A stretch of 64,000 bases of DNA from Rhodospirillaceae bacterium (GTDB lineage Bacteria; Pseudomonadota; Alphaproteobacteria; SP197). This document shows positions 47,265-55,948 of this stretch, piece after piece (the first letter of the stretch is position 1; each line of letters opens with the position of its first letter). The stretch covers positions 395,894-459,893 of the forward strand of contig PBNE01000006.1 of assembly GCA_002722885.1 (NCBI GenBank), given 5' to 3'. A program made the position numbers and the translations under genes. The notes beneath the pieces are model-generated. The model saw only the letters and a program-made list of their open reading frames with translations. It did not search any database and had not been told where the DNA came from.

Positions 47265-48137
47265 TCATGTCATCAGTTCACGATGTTGCAAACTGACGCG
47301 CCGGCCTCCCTCGCTTAACAGAGCGGCGAGCCGTTCGGCAACAAAAACCGAGCGGTGACGTCCTCCGGTACAGCCCACTGCGATCGTCAGGTAGCGTTTG
47401 CCCTCGTCCGCATAGGCGGGGATCAGATCTCTCACCAATACCCCCAAACGATCAAAGAACTCAGCGAAACCAGTGCTGTTTTTGATGAATTCGCCCACCT
47501 CTGGATCACGTCCGGTCATGTCACGCAACGCATCGACGTAATGTGGGTTCGACAGAAAACGCACGTCGAACACCAGATCGGCATTTCGCGGCAATCCCAT
47601 GCGGTAAGAGAACGATGTCACCAGAACCGAAAGGCGTGGATTGTCGTCCAGACTCAACGACACCCCGAGATGACGGCGAAGTTCTGCGCTGGTCATGAAC
47701 GTTGTGTCGATCACGAGATCTGCATCTTCGATGATTGGGAGCATAAGTGCACGCTCGGCCTCAAGACCCTGGGTGAGAGACCCTGAACCTGTCATGGGGT
47801 GCCGACGCCGGGTTTCCGTAAATCGACGCTGCAAGGCATCAGCATCGCTGGTCATGAACACCAGAGATACATCCAGATCGGTCCGTTTCCGAAGACGCCG
47901 GGCTGCCCCCAGAAAGTCACTGGCGTCGAAGCGGCGAGAACGAACATCGACGGCGATTGCCAGGGCTGACGTTTGCGCCGTCTGATTGTCATCCAGCAAC
48001 GGCTCCATCATGGGCAGCGGCAGGTTGTCGATGGCTTCATAGCCCTCGTCCTCCAGCACCTTCAGTGCGGTGCTTCGGCCCGCGCCTGAAAGGCCCGTGA
48101 TCAACACCAGCTTCTGCTTCGGTCGCTCCTCAGACAT
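47265..48137 (-). CDS. rapZ: RNase adapter protein RapZ
   Basis: 290 residues. The ATP loop is GLSGAGRST (15-23), and the C-terminal half has the conserved CTGGRHRSVFVAERLA phosphate-binding motif. In E. coli RapZ senses glucosamine-6-phosphate and directs RNase E to GlmZ; the alphaproteobacterial role is less clear. It overlaps hprK by 8 bp. Confidence 0.95.
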   Translation of the reverse strand: MSEERPKQKLVLITGLSGAGRSTALKVLEDEGYEAIDNLPLPMMEPLLDDNQTAQTSALAIAVDVRSRRFDASDFLGAARRLRKRTDLDVSLVFMTSDADALQRRFTETRRRHPMTGSGSLTQGLEAERALMLPIIEDADLVIDTTFMTSAELRRHLGVSLSLDDNPRLSVLVTSFSYRMGLPRNADLVFDVRFLSNPHYVDALRDMTGRDPEVGEFIKNSTGFAEFFDRLGVLVRDLIPAYADEGKRYLTIAVGCTGGRHRSVFVAERLAALLSEGGRRVSLQHRELMT

Positions 48138-48546
48138 GAATCCGGTGCCGCAACGCGATTCTTATCTTCGAGGGGGCCGAAGCCTCCATCGGGGCGATTC
48201 GAATCAGTGCCACGCTGATCCCCTCCAGGTCTGTGTGTTGTGCCTCTGGCATTCGAACCACGGCCTCGGCCGGGCAAAGGTCGACGACCATGTGGATTGA
48301 GGCCTGTTCGACATACTCCACCCGCACGAGGCCAAGCCCACGAACTTCCAGCAATCCTGCCAGTGCGGCAGGCGCGCGGGCAAGGAGGTTTCCGTGTTCG
48401 TTAGTAAGGTTGACCTGATCGTCTGCGACGAGCTGCGCTCCGCTGTCGATCAAACGCAGGGCAAGGTCACTCTTGCCGCTGCCTGAGGGCCCGCGAAGCA
48501 ATACACCGGCACCAGCGATGTTGACGCAGGTGCCATGGACGAGCAT
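48130..48546 (-). CDS. hprK: Short HPr kinase/phosphorylase (alphaproteobacterial type)
   Basis: 138 residues, only the C-terminal catalytic half of the Gram-positive enzyme, as is normal in alphaproteobacteria. P-loop GPSGSGKSD (19-27) and the LEVRGLGLVRVE signature are present. It phosphorylates the regulatory serine of HPr. In several relatives it sits beside chvG; here it is 47 kb away from it in the PTS cluster. Confidence 0.94.
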   Translation of the reverse strand: MLVHGTCVNIAGAGVLLRGPSGSGKSDLALRLIDSGAQLVADDQVNLTNEHGNLLARAPAALAGLLEVRGLGLVRVEYVEQASIHMVVDLCPAEAVVRMPEAQHTDLEGISVALIRIAPMEASAPSKIRIALRHRIHV

Positions 48547-48553
48547 GCCGACC

Positions 48554-49018
48554 TCAGGCCGCCTGGTGTGATTCAGACTCGGTCAGAAGCGCATAGATGG
48601 CTTCCGCACCATCCGCGCCTCTCAGCTTCTCGCAGATATCGTGGTTACGGAGAAGACGGGAAACCCTGGCCAGTGCCTTCAGATGGTCGGCGCCCGCACC
48701 TTCTGGTGCCAGGAGCAGGAAAATCAGGTCCACGGGCTGTTCGTCGATGGCATCGAAATCGATCGGCGATTCGGCGCGCGCAAACACGCCGTGAAGATTC
48801 GACAGCTCCGGAAGCTTGGCGTGTGGAATCGCAATACCCAGGCCGACGCCCGTGCTGCCCAGCCGCTCACGTTCCAACAAGGCGTCGAAAATCGCGCGTT
48901 CACCCATGCCTGTCACACTGGATGCCTGGCGAGCAATATCCTGAAGCGCCTGCTTCTTGCTGCCCGAGCGCAGACGCGCGATGACGCTTTCGGGCGTGAC
49001 GAGTTCGGAGATTTCCAT
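48554..49018 (-). CDS. ptsN: PTS EIIA-Ntr regulatory protein
   Basis: 154 residues. The phosphorylated residue is His66 (GIAIPHAKLP). PtsN signals nitrogen and potassium status. ATG 49018 matches the family start MEISELVTP; an upstream in-frame ATG at 49042 would add 8 residues. It lies 45 nt after hpf, the usual order rpoN-hpf-ptsN. Confidence 0.96.
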   Translation of the reverse strand: MEISELVTPESVIARLRSGSKKQALQDIARQASSVTGMGERAIFDALLERERLGSTGVGLGIAIPHAKLPELSNLHGVFARAESPIDFDAIDEQPVDLIFLLLAPEGAGADHLKALARVSRLLRNHDICEKLRGADGAEAIYALLTESESHQAA

Positions 49019-49063
49019 GTTCTCAATCCGATGCGGCGTCATCAGGTGACGCCGATCGTACCC

Positions 49064-49360
49064 TCAGTGGTGCTCGCGCAGCTTGCGTTTGCTGCGTCGC
49101 AATTGTTTCTCGACATGCTCACAGGTTTCGTTGAACGCGCCATACGCATCTGCGTCGCCGGTACGGCCTTCGGCATGAATGTCGTGGCCCACATGGGCCG
49201 AAATGTGGACATGAAAATCATGTACTTCGCGCGAGAACGTCACATGCCCTTCAATCGCGTCAGGGAAGTACTTGCTCACACCGTCTTCCAGGTGCTGTTC
49301 GACGTGTTGCGTCAAAGCTTCGCCGACATCGGTCTGATGACCTGTGATCGAGATCTTCAT
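49064..49360 (-). CDS. hpf: Ribosome hibernation-promoting factor, short form
   Basis: 98 residues: the N-terminal S30AE fold (MKISITGHQTDVGEALTQHV to KRKLREHH). Most alphaproteobacterial HPFs are about 190 residues, with a C-terminal domain that dimerises 70S ribosomes; here translation stops right after the first domain. The frame upstream of ATG 49360 is open but unlike the family. It should still block the ribosome A and P sites. Confidence 0.9.
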   Translation of the reverse strand: MKISITGHQTDVGEALTQHVEQHLEDGVSKYFPDAIEGHVTFSREVHDFHVHISAHVGHDIHAEGRTGDADAYGAFNETCEHVEKQLRRSKRKLREHH

Positions 49361-49529
49361 GCTTCGTCCATTGATTACGCGCAATCCGTGTCGACACAAC
49401 CATCCGTCGCCAACCATTCGATGCCGGCCCTCATAGGCTCTGCGAGCACCGCCCTCGTAAACGGGGGCGCACATATATAGCGGGAGCGTCGGCGAAACAA
49501 GCGGTGCGTGAAGGCTCTGGAAACAGTCT

Positions 49530-50984
49530 TCAGACCGCCCCGCTCAGCTTAAGTTCACGCCGCCTTTGCACCGAGGACGGAATGCGCATGGCCTCCCGGT
49601 ACTTGGCGACCGTGCGCCGTGCGATACTTACGCCCTCCTTGTTGAGGGCCTCGACGATATCGTCGTCAGGCAGCACGTTTCCGACTGACTCGGCATCGAT
49701 CAGAGCCTTGATCTTGTGACGCACGGCCTCTGCCGAATAGGTTTCACCACCTTGAACATTGCCCAGCGAAGCCGTGAAGAAATACTTGAGCTCGAAGATT
49801 CCACGCGGTGTCAGCATGAACTTGTTGCTCGTGACACGACTGACGGTGCTTTCGTGGAGTTCCAGAGCGTCAGCGATATCGCGCAGTACCAGCGGTTTGA
49901 GATGTTCGACGCCCTTGACGAGGAAGAGATCCTGCTGGCGCACGATTTCCTGGGCGACTCTTAGGATTGTTCGAGTACGCTGATCCAGAGCCTTGATCAA
50001 CCAGCTGGCCGAGGTCCACTGCTCGGAGACAAACGTCTTGTCCTCATCGCTGCGTGCGCTGTTCTGGACCTCTGCGTAGTAACGTTCGTTGGCCAGAATC
50101 CGAGGAAGGTTTTCGGTGTTGACCTCAACGTGCCAACCGCCGGATTGACTGGCCCGCACCAGAACGTCGGGCACAATGGCCTGGATAGGCCCCTGATCGA
50201 AACGCAGGCCAGGTTTCGGATCGAGTGCCTTCAGTTCGTTGAGAACGTCAAGGATATCCTGATCGGAACAGCCGCAGATCTTGCGCAGCTTGGCAAACTC
50301 TCGCTTGGCGACCAGATCGAGATTGTCGAGAATCGCCTCACTTACCGGGTCCAGCCTGTTGATCTCTGCCAGTTGCAGGCTCAGACATTCCTGCAGATCG
50401 CGTGCGAACACGCCCGCGGGATCCAGGCTTTGCAGTTGGTCGAGTACTCGTTCGAACACAGCCGTATCGCAGCCCAGCTGCTCGATAGTCTGACCGGGCT
50501 CGATGGTCACGTAACCCGCATCATTGATGGAACCCAGAAGGAACCCGGCGATCATGCGTTCGGCATCGTTGACAAACTCGAACTGAATTTGCTGTGCCAG
50601 ATGCTCTGTCAGGGACAGGGCGTTGGCAACCGTGTGCTCAACACCGTTGAGATCGCCGTCGGGAGCAACGCCACGACCGGACCCGGAGCTTGATCTCCAG
50701 GGCATCGAGCCTGCTGCGTCCAGATTGACATTTTCAGCGTCGTCGTGCCGGTCGCTGGCTTGGCTGTTGGTTTCGAGCGCGCGTTGCTCAGTACCTGTTT
50801 CCGCAAGAGGCTCAGGAGAGTCCGACTGATTCCGTTCCAGAAGCGGATTGCGTTCCAGCTCCTCTTCGACATAGGCCGTCAGTTCGATGTTTGAGAGCTG
50901 CAGCAGCTTGATCGCTTGCTGCAGCTGCGGCGTCATCACCAGCGATTGCGACTGCCGCAGATCGAGGCGTGGGGCGAGACTCAT
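49530..50984 (-). CDS. rpoN: RNA polymerase sigma-54 factor
   Basis: 484 residues. N-terminal region I is Gln/Leu-rich (RLDLRQSQSLVMTPQLQQAI), followed by an acidic region, the core-binding domain, the HTH (LELHESTVSRVTSNKFM) and the C-terminal RpoN box ARRTVAKYRE. It directs activator-dependent transcription, including nitrogen genes such as those controlled via PtsN. It lies 12 nt after lptB. Confidence 0.97.
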   Translation of the reverse strand: MSLAPRLDLRQSQSLVMTPQLQQAIKLLQLSNIELTAYVEEELERNPLLERNQSDSPEPLAETGTEQRALETNSQASDRHDDAENVNLDAAGSMPWRSSSGSGRGVAPDGDLNGVEHTVANALSLTEHLAQQIQFEFVNDAERMIAGFLLGSINDAGYVTIEPGQTIEQLGCDTAVFERVLDQLQSLDPAGVFARDLQECLSLQLAEINRLDPVSEAILDNLDLVAKREFAKLRKICGCSDQDILDVLNELKALDPKPGLRFDQGPIQAIVPDVLVRASQSGGWHVEVNTENLPRILANERYYAEVQNSARSDEDKTFVSEQWTSASWLIKALDQRTRTILRVAQEIVRQQDLFLVKGVEHLKPLVLRDIADALELHESTVSRVTSNKFMLTPRGIFELKYFFTASLGNVQGGETYSAEAVRHKIKALIDAESVGNVLPDDDIVEALNKEGVSIARRTVAKYREAMRIPSSVQRRRELKLSGAV

Positions 50985-50996
50985 GATGTCCCCGAG

Positions 50997-51758
50997 CTAA
51001 AGACGGAATCGTTCGCCGAGATAGACCCGGCGGACGCCTTCGTGAGCCACGATTTCGTCCGGGGCGCCCTCCATCAGAACGCGGCCTTCGTGCAGGATGT
51101 AGGCCCGGTCGATGATGTCGAGTGTCTCGCGAACATTGTGGTCGGTGATCAGAACACCGATGCCCCGGTCCTTCAGGTGAGCTACGAGGTCACGAATGTC
51201 GCCCACTGCGATGGGGTCGATGCCGGCAAGTGGCTCGTCCAGCAGCATGAAACTGGGGCGGGATGCCAGGGCACGCGCAATCTCCACGCGCCGCCGCTCC
51301 CCACCAGAGAGCGCAAGGGCTGGTGTGCGGCGCAAATGGGAGATCGAGAACTCGGCGAGCAGCTCATCCAGCATGGCCTCGCGTGCGTCACGATCTTTTT
51401 CGATCACCTCGAGCACCGCCCGGATGTTAGCTTCCACGGACATGCCGCGGAAGATGGAGGCTTCCTGAGGAAGGTACCCCACACCCAGACGTGCCCGCCG
51501 GTACATGGGAAGGTCTGTGACGTCGTCCCCATCCAGCGTGATCGTACCTGCATCAGCAGCGATCAAGCCGGTCACAAGATAAAAACACGTTGTCTTGCCT
51601 GCGCCATTGGGCCCCAGCAATCCGACCGCCTCGCCGCGTTGCACCGAAACGCTGACATCACGCAGCACCCGCCTGCGCCTGTAGCTTTTACTCAGGTTCT
51701 GTGCGGCCAGACCGGTGTTGTCTGTGACCAGGGTAGGGCGTTCGGATACGGCTGCCAT
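50997..51758 (-). CDS. lptB: LPS export ABC transporter ATPase LptB
   Basis: 253 residues. Walker [10 protein letters not shown], signature LSGGERRR, Walker [12 protein letters not shown] and the switch His in [10 protein letters not shown] are all intact. It powers lipopolysaccharide extraction with LptFG, not encoded here. ATG 51758 gives the family N-terminus and sits 10 nt after lptA. Confidence 0.96.
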   Translation of the reverse strand: MAAVSERPTLVTDNTGLAAQNLSKSYRRRRVLRDVSVSVQRGEAVGLLGPNGAGKTTCFYLVTGLIAADAGTITLDGDDVTDLPMYRRARLGVGYLPQEASIFRGMSVEANIRAVLEVIEKDRDAREAMLDELLAEFSISHLRRTPALALSGGERRRVEIARALASRPSFMLLDEPLAGIDPIAVGDIRDLVAHLKDRGIGVLITDHNVRETLDIIDRAYILHEGRVLMEGAPDEIVAHEGVRRVYLGERFRL

Positions 51759-51768
51759 GGCTGCGTGA

Positions 51769-52287
51769 TCAGGGCTCGTCGCTTGAGGGTGCGTTGAACA
51801 GAACATTAACCCGATCACCTTCGCCGGTCACCTGACTCTGTCCTGTTTCCAGGTTCATAGTAGCCGCATCACCACGCATTACCGCATCGGAGTTTGTCAG
51901 AACCACATTGCCAATCAACGTGATGACGGCATTGTCGACATTGTAGGTGCCGGAATCTCCCTGGGCCGTTTCGTTGGGAGTGGCGAAAAATACATTCCCG
52001 ATCACCTCGATCAGGTGAATTGCATTGTCGTTGGCATCGGCGTTGTCGCGGTAGTGAACGATCAGCGTGTCTGACCGCAGCGTAAGGTCGCCCTGTTTGA
52101 CGTCGACGGCGCCCAGGAACGTCGCAATCTGGGCCGATTGTTCGACCTCCATGCTGTCGGCGGCGATCTCGATCGGAAGGCTGCTGTCATGACGCGACGT
52201 ATCGAGAATGCCGTCCTGCGCCCAGGCAGACGCCAGCATCAGGTATGCCGAGGCAACAAACGAGGTGCCGCGAAGTAGCGTGATCAT
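51769..52287 (-). CDS. lptA: LPS transport periplasmic protein LptA
   Basis: 172 residues. A signal peptide (about 1-23, ending ASAWAQ) precedes an OstA-like beta-jellyroll with repeated strands such as [10 protein letters not shown] and [15 protein letters not shown]. LptA bridges the periplasm between LptC and LptD. Its ATG overlaps the lptC stop (ATGA). Confidence 0.93.
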   Translation of the reverse strand: MITLLRGTSFVASAYLMLASAWAQDGILDTSRHDSSLPIEIAADSMEVEQSAQIATFLGAVDVKQGDLTLRSDTLIVHYRDNADANDNAIHLIEVIGNVFFATPNETAQGDSGTYNVDNAVITLIGNVVLTNSDAVMRGDAATMNLETGQSQVTGEGDRVNVLFNAPSSDEP

Positions 52288-52964
52288 GGCTGCGACTCCG
52301 GGAAGAGTGTGAGGTATACGCGACCGTCGAAGTAGAGGCGGTCGCCGTTTTCGGTGACACGAAAGCCTTGTGCGTCGATCAGTCCGGCGGGCCCCTGTCC
52401 TGAGACTGGTAGATGGCCCTCTGCTATGCCCTGATCAAGGTCGATCAGGGCATAGTCGCTGTGAAGCTCGTAGCCTTCATCGGTGTAGACACTGACATTG
52501 GATTCAACAACCAGCATCTGGCTGACCTGATCGTAGATTCCGCGATCTGATGAGATTGTGGCCCAAAGGCCGCTTTCCATCGTCATGTCGCCCTGCAGCT
52601 CTTCCAGGTAGATCAGCTCGTCATGGCCCTGCTCCTGCCAGGCAGTTGCCGCCGTCACTGTGTAGGGTTGGCCGTCCTTGTCAGTCCCCAGAAAGCGCGC
52701 GTTGGCCATCGTCGGCCGATCCTGCGCCGGCAGATTGAGCGTCTGCAGGTCAAGCATGTTGTTTGTGTTGGTGACGTTGAACGACGGCCAAACGACGACC
52801 GTGGTTGCCAGGATCAGGGCACTCGCTGGCAGCAGCCAGCGCATGAGGCCCACAAACCGTGTGTAGCGCCAATCGACCCTAGCGCGATGCTGCCGCGGTC
52901 GGACATGGCGGCCACGCAGGTCATTGCCCTGGCGCACTGCCGTCATGGTGTCGTCATGGCTCAC
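52284..52964 (-). CDS. lptC: LPS export inner-membrane protein LptC
   Basis: 226 residues. A basic cytoplasmic start, one membrane helix (about 38-58, LLPASALILATTVVVW) and a periplasmic LptC jellyroll (MANARFLGTDKDGQPYTVTA and later ELHSDYALIDLDQG). It receives lipopolysaccharide from LptBFG. GTG 52964 has GGAGGA upstream; ATG 52946 is an alternative. The gap to the RNase D gene is 25 nt, so they are likely cotranscribed. Confidence 0.88.
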   Translation of the reverse strand: MSHDDTMTAVRQGNDLRGRHVRPRQHRARVDWRYTRFVGLMRWLLPASALILATTVVVWPSFNVTNTNNMLDLQTLNLPAQDRPTMANARFLGTDKDGQPYTVTAATAWQEQGHDELIYLEELQGDMTMESGLWATISSDRGIYDQVSQMLVVESNVSVYTDEGYELHSDYALIDLDQGIAEGHLPVSGQGPAGLIDAQGFRVTENGDRLYFDGRVYLTLFPESQP

Positions 52965-52989
52965 GCCGACAGGTCCTCCGTGACGTTGG

Positions 52990-53601
52990 TCAGTGGCTGA
53001 AGATGTCCGGGTCTTCCCAGCCCAGAAGATCCAGCTGCGCGCGATAGGGAAGAAACTCGAACAACGCCAAAGCGAGTTCGCTGCGTTCCTCGCGTGCAAG
53101 CCTGCGATCGAACTCTTCCTTTAGACGATGCAGGTGCAGAACATCCGACGCGGCATAGTTTAACTGCTCGTTGGAGAGCTCTGCAGCTCCCCAATCGCTG
53201 CTTTGCTGCTGCTTCGAGATATCGATGTTGAGCAGTTCTTTGCACAGATCCTTCAGTCCGTGGCGATCTGTGAACGTACGAACCAATTTTGACGCTATTT
53301 TGGTGCAATAGACTGGTGCGACCACGACATTGAGATCTTGATAAAGCACAGCCAGGTCGGATCGAGCGAAGTGAAAGATTTTGAGCACGTCGGCATCACA
53401 CAGCAGCGCGGTGAGATTGGGCGCTTCGGTCTGGCCCTTTACGATCTGGACCATGTGTGCATTGCCGTCGCCAGACGAGAGCTGAACAAGACAAAGGCGG
53501 TCTCGATGGGGGTTTAGGCCCATCATCTCGCAATCGACAGCGACTACGGGACCCAGTTCCAGATCATTCGGAAGATCGCCTTGATAGAGAAGATTCGCCA
53601 T
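52990..53601 (-). CDS. rnd: Ribonuclease D-like 3'-5' exonuclease
   Basis: 203 residues, only the DEDDy exonuclease domain without HRDC domains. Exo I is VAVDCEMMG, Exo II has HFARSDLAVLY and Exo III NYAASDVLHLH with the catalytic Tyr and Asp. The short form is usual in alphaproteobacteria. It heads the rnd-lptC-lptA-lptB-rpoN-hpf-ptsN run. Confidence 0.93.
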   Translation of the reverse strand: MANLLYQGDLPNDLELGPVVAVDCEMMGLNPHRDRLCLVQLSSGDGNAHMVQIVKGQTEAPNLTALLCDADVLKIFHFARSDLAVLYQDLNVVVAPVYCTKIASKLVRTFTDRHGLKDLCKELLNIDISKQQQSSDWGAAELSNEQLNYAASDVLHLHRLKEEFDRRLAREERSELALALFEFLPYRAQLDLLGWEDPDIFSH

Positions 53602-53741
53602 GGAGTCCGCCGGGCCGTTGCGTGGTGTTCCGAAACTATGCCCTGCCCCGACAGGGCGCAAGGCAGCCGGCGGACAGTGTTCGGCCGGGGTCGTCGTCGC
53701 ATTCAGATGTTTTGGCGGATGAACTGTGTCCGGGAAGGATA

Positions 53742-53828
53742 TGGTGCCCAGGAGAAGACTCGAACTTCCACGGGATTTCTCCCACAGGTACCTGAAACCT
53801 GCGCGTCTACCAATTCCGCCACCTGGGC
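53742..53828 (-). tRNA. tRNA-Leu, anticodon CAG
   Basis: On the minus strand the acceptor GCCCAGG pairs with CCTGGGC. The D-arm has GGCGGAATTGGTAGACGC, the anticodon stem CAGGT / ACCTG encloses TTCAGGT (anticodon CAG), and a long class II variable arm precedes the T-arm with GTTCGAGTC. CCA is encoded (53744-53742). Confidence 0.96.
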
Positions 53829-53951
53829 TCGGGCCTCACCTATTGATGGCCGGTCCTGCTGTCAAGGCCACTTCATGGGCGATCACGCTCGGTCGTTGCA
53901 AATTTCCGGGCGATCCGTTCTAAGAGGGGCGCATTCTCAGCGAGGGTCAAG

Positions 53952-54902
53952 ATGGCGCGTCGTGACATTGTGGTGTTCGGTGGTTCTGGGTTCATCGGGC
54001 GCTATCTGGTCCGTCGCCTCGCTTCGGACGGCTGGCGCGTGATCGTCGCAGTGCGCGATGTTGAGAACGCTGCATTCCTGCAGCCCCTTGGCGATGTCAG
54101 CCAGATTGTTGCTGTGCGGGCCGATATCACAGACAAGGCGCGTGTGGCTGAGGTGATCGAGGGTGCTTCGGCAGTCGTGAACCTCGTCGGTATTCTCTAT
54201 GAACGCGGCCAACGCACCTTCCGGCGAGTCCACATCGATGGTGCCCGTAACATTGGCGAGGCGGCCGCAGCGGCCGGCATTCGGAATGTGGTGCAGGTCT
54301 CGGCCATCGGTGCATCCCTCCACGCGCCTGCCGCCTATGCACGATCCAAGGCCGCCGCCGAGAACAGCCTCCGAGAAGCTCTGCCCGAGGCAAAGATCGT
54401 CCGCCCCAGCATTGTCTTCGGCGCCGAAGATGGCTTCTTCAATCTGTTCGGCAGACTGGTGACCCTCTCGCCCGTTTTGCCGCTGTTCGGGGGAGGCATG
54501 ACCCGGTTCCAGCCTGTCTATGTCGATGATGTCGCGGCCGCCATCATGGCGTGTCTGGGCGATCCTGGGACCGCTGGCGAGACTTATAAGCTTGGCGGAC
54601 CGTCGGTCTACACCTTCAAACATCTCATGGAGATGGTGCGTCGTGAGACACAGCGCCATGTCTGGCTAGTGCCAATGCCGTTCCTGTTTGTAAAGATCGG
54701 TGCGTTCTTTCTCCAGTTCGCACCGAAGCCGCTTCTGACGCCCGATCAGGTCAAACTTATGCAGGCTGACAATGTCGTGGCCTCCGGCAGTCTCGGGCTC
54801 TCCGAGCTTGGCATCGTTCCGACAACCGTCGAGGTTGAGGTGCCAACCTATCTTGCCCTCTATCGCCGTGGCGGCCTCAGGGGGCGGCCGCGTTTCGGCT
54901 GA
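53952..54902 (+). CDS. NAD(P)-binding protein, complex I NDUFA9-like (atypical SDR)
   Basis: 316 residues. The dinucleotide loop is VVFGGSGFIGRYLVRRL (8-24). The Tyr-x3-Lys pair appears as YARSKAAAE. This atypical short-chain reductase family includes the NDUFA9 subunit of complex I; in bacteria it is free-standing and next to uppP, as here. Reaction unknown. Confidence 0.88.
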   Translation: MARRDIVVFGGSGFIGRYLVRRLASDGWRVIVAVRDVENAAFLQPLGDVSQIVAVRADITDKARVAEVIEGASAVVNLVGILYERGQRTFRRVHIDGARNIGEAAAAAGIRNVVQVSAIGASLHAPAAYARSKAAAENSLREALPEAKIVRPSIVFGAEDGFFNLFGRLVTLSPVLPLFGGGMTRFQPVYVDDVAAAIMACLGDPGTAGETYKLGGPSVYTFKHLMEMVRRETQRHVWLVPMPFLFVKIGAFFLQFAPKPLLTPDQVKLMQADNVVASGSLGLSELGIVPTTVEVEVPTYLALYRRGGLRGRPRFG

Positions 54903-54908
54903 ATCGGC

Positions 54909-55712
54909 TCAGAGGTAGATCCAGGCGAGCAGAACCACGCCCAGGGCCAGCCGGTAGACAACGAAGGGTGTAAAGGTGGAACGGCGAAGCCAGGCCATCA
55001 GGACCCAAATGGCAACAAGCGCTGATACAAAGGCCATGCCGGCGGCAATCAGCGTTGATTGTGTCAGAGCCGTATTCCCGCTCTCGTAGACATCCAGGCC
55101 GGCCAGCAGTGCCGCTGCCGCGATCACAGGAATCGAAAGCAGCATGGAGAAACGCGCCGCGGCTTCGCGCTCGAAGCCCATGAACCGCGCTGCCGTCATG
55201 GTGATGCCGGATCGGCTGGTTCCCGGAATCAGCGCAAGAACCTGAGCGAGGCCGATCACGATGGCCGAGCCCCAGCTCATGTGTTCCATGCGCCGCAGTG
55301 TCATGCCGAAACGGTCGGACATCCAGAGAAGCAGGCCAAAGCTCAGTGTTGCCCAGGCGATCACAGCCGGGTCGCGCAGTTGATCCTGGCCGATCATGTG
55401 CAGGGCGAAGCCGGCGATGCCGACAGGTATCGTGGCCAGAATGATCATCGCCGCCAGTGGGCGTGTGCTGGCCGTGCCGGATTCGGTCAACCCCCGGAGA
55501 ATTCGAATAATGTCACGCCAGAAATAGACAATGACCGCCAGAAGCGTGCCGAAGTGCACGGCGATGTCGGTCTCAAGGCCCTGATCAGGCCATTCGAGCA
55601 CCTGCGATGTCAGAATCAGATGCCCCGACGAGCTGATCGGCAGGAATTCGGTCAGGCCCTGAACCAGCGCCAGAACGGCCAACTGCAGCAACGTCACGAA
55701 CCCGCACTCCAT
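54909..55712 (-). CDS. uppP: Undecaprenyl-diphosphatase UppP (BacA)
   Basis: 267 residues, an integral membrane protein with seven or eight predicted helices. Catalytic motifs are LTEFLPISSSGHL near the N-terminus and PGTSRSG in the middle. It recycles the lipid carrier of cell-wall synthesis. ATG 55712 is used; GTG 55697, with GGAG nine bases before it, is an equally good start and matches the family N-terminus slightly better. It converges on the NDUFA9-like gene with 6 bp between them. Confidence 0.96.
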   Translation of the reverse strand: MECGFVTLLQLAVLALVQGLTEFLPISSSGHLILTSQVLEWPDQGLETDIAVHFGTLLAVIVYFWRDIIRILRGLTESGTASTRPLAAMIILATIPVGIAGFALHMIGQDQLRDPAVIAWATLSFGLLLWMSDRFGMTLRRMEHMSWGSAIVIGLAQVLALIPGTSRSGITMTAARFMGFEREAAARFSMLLSIPVIAAAALLAGLDVYESGNTALTQSTLIAAGMAFVSALVAIWVLMAWLRRSTFTPFVVYRLALGVVLLAWIYL

Positions 55713-55948
55713 AAGGAACCTGAAGAATCATAGCATGATGGTCGGTGCCGACGACTTCAATAATAGGTCAAATAGCATGTCCTAAGTGAGGCGCTTTCTA
55801 CGGTGTTTTCTTGTTTCTCGAATCACAATCAGTCTATTGTATTAATTAAGGTCAGTTATAGTGACATAATTGGTCGAATTTCCTCGCGCATCGGCTGGAG
55901 TTCCCTTAGAACGCGCGTCCCCGAACTGATTCGGACCGGACCAGGATC
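55713..55948. promoter_or_regulatory. AT-rich intergenic region between uppP and gltD
   Basis: 236 bp without a gene between divergent genes. The middle (about 55790-55880) is markedly AT-rich compared with the rest of the window, with TTGTATTAATTAAGGTCAGTTATAG-like sequence in it. It must hold promoters for both genes. I found no sigma-54 -24/-12 element or other operator that I can support. Confidence 0.45.

Noticed and set aside
55713..55948. Prophage or IS remnant suggested by AT-rich sequence upstream of gltD
   Set aside because: No inverted repeats, target duplications or coding remnants are visible; it is better explained as a promoter region.
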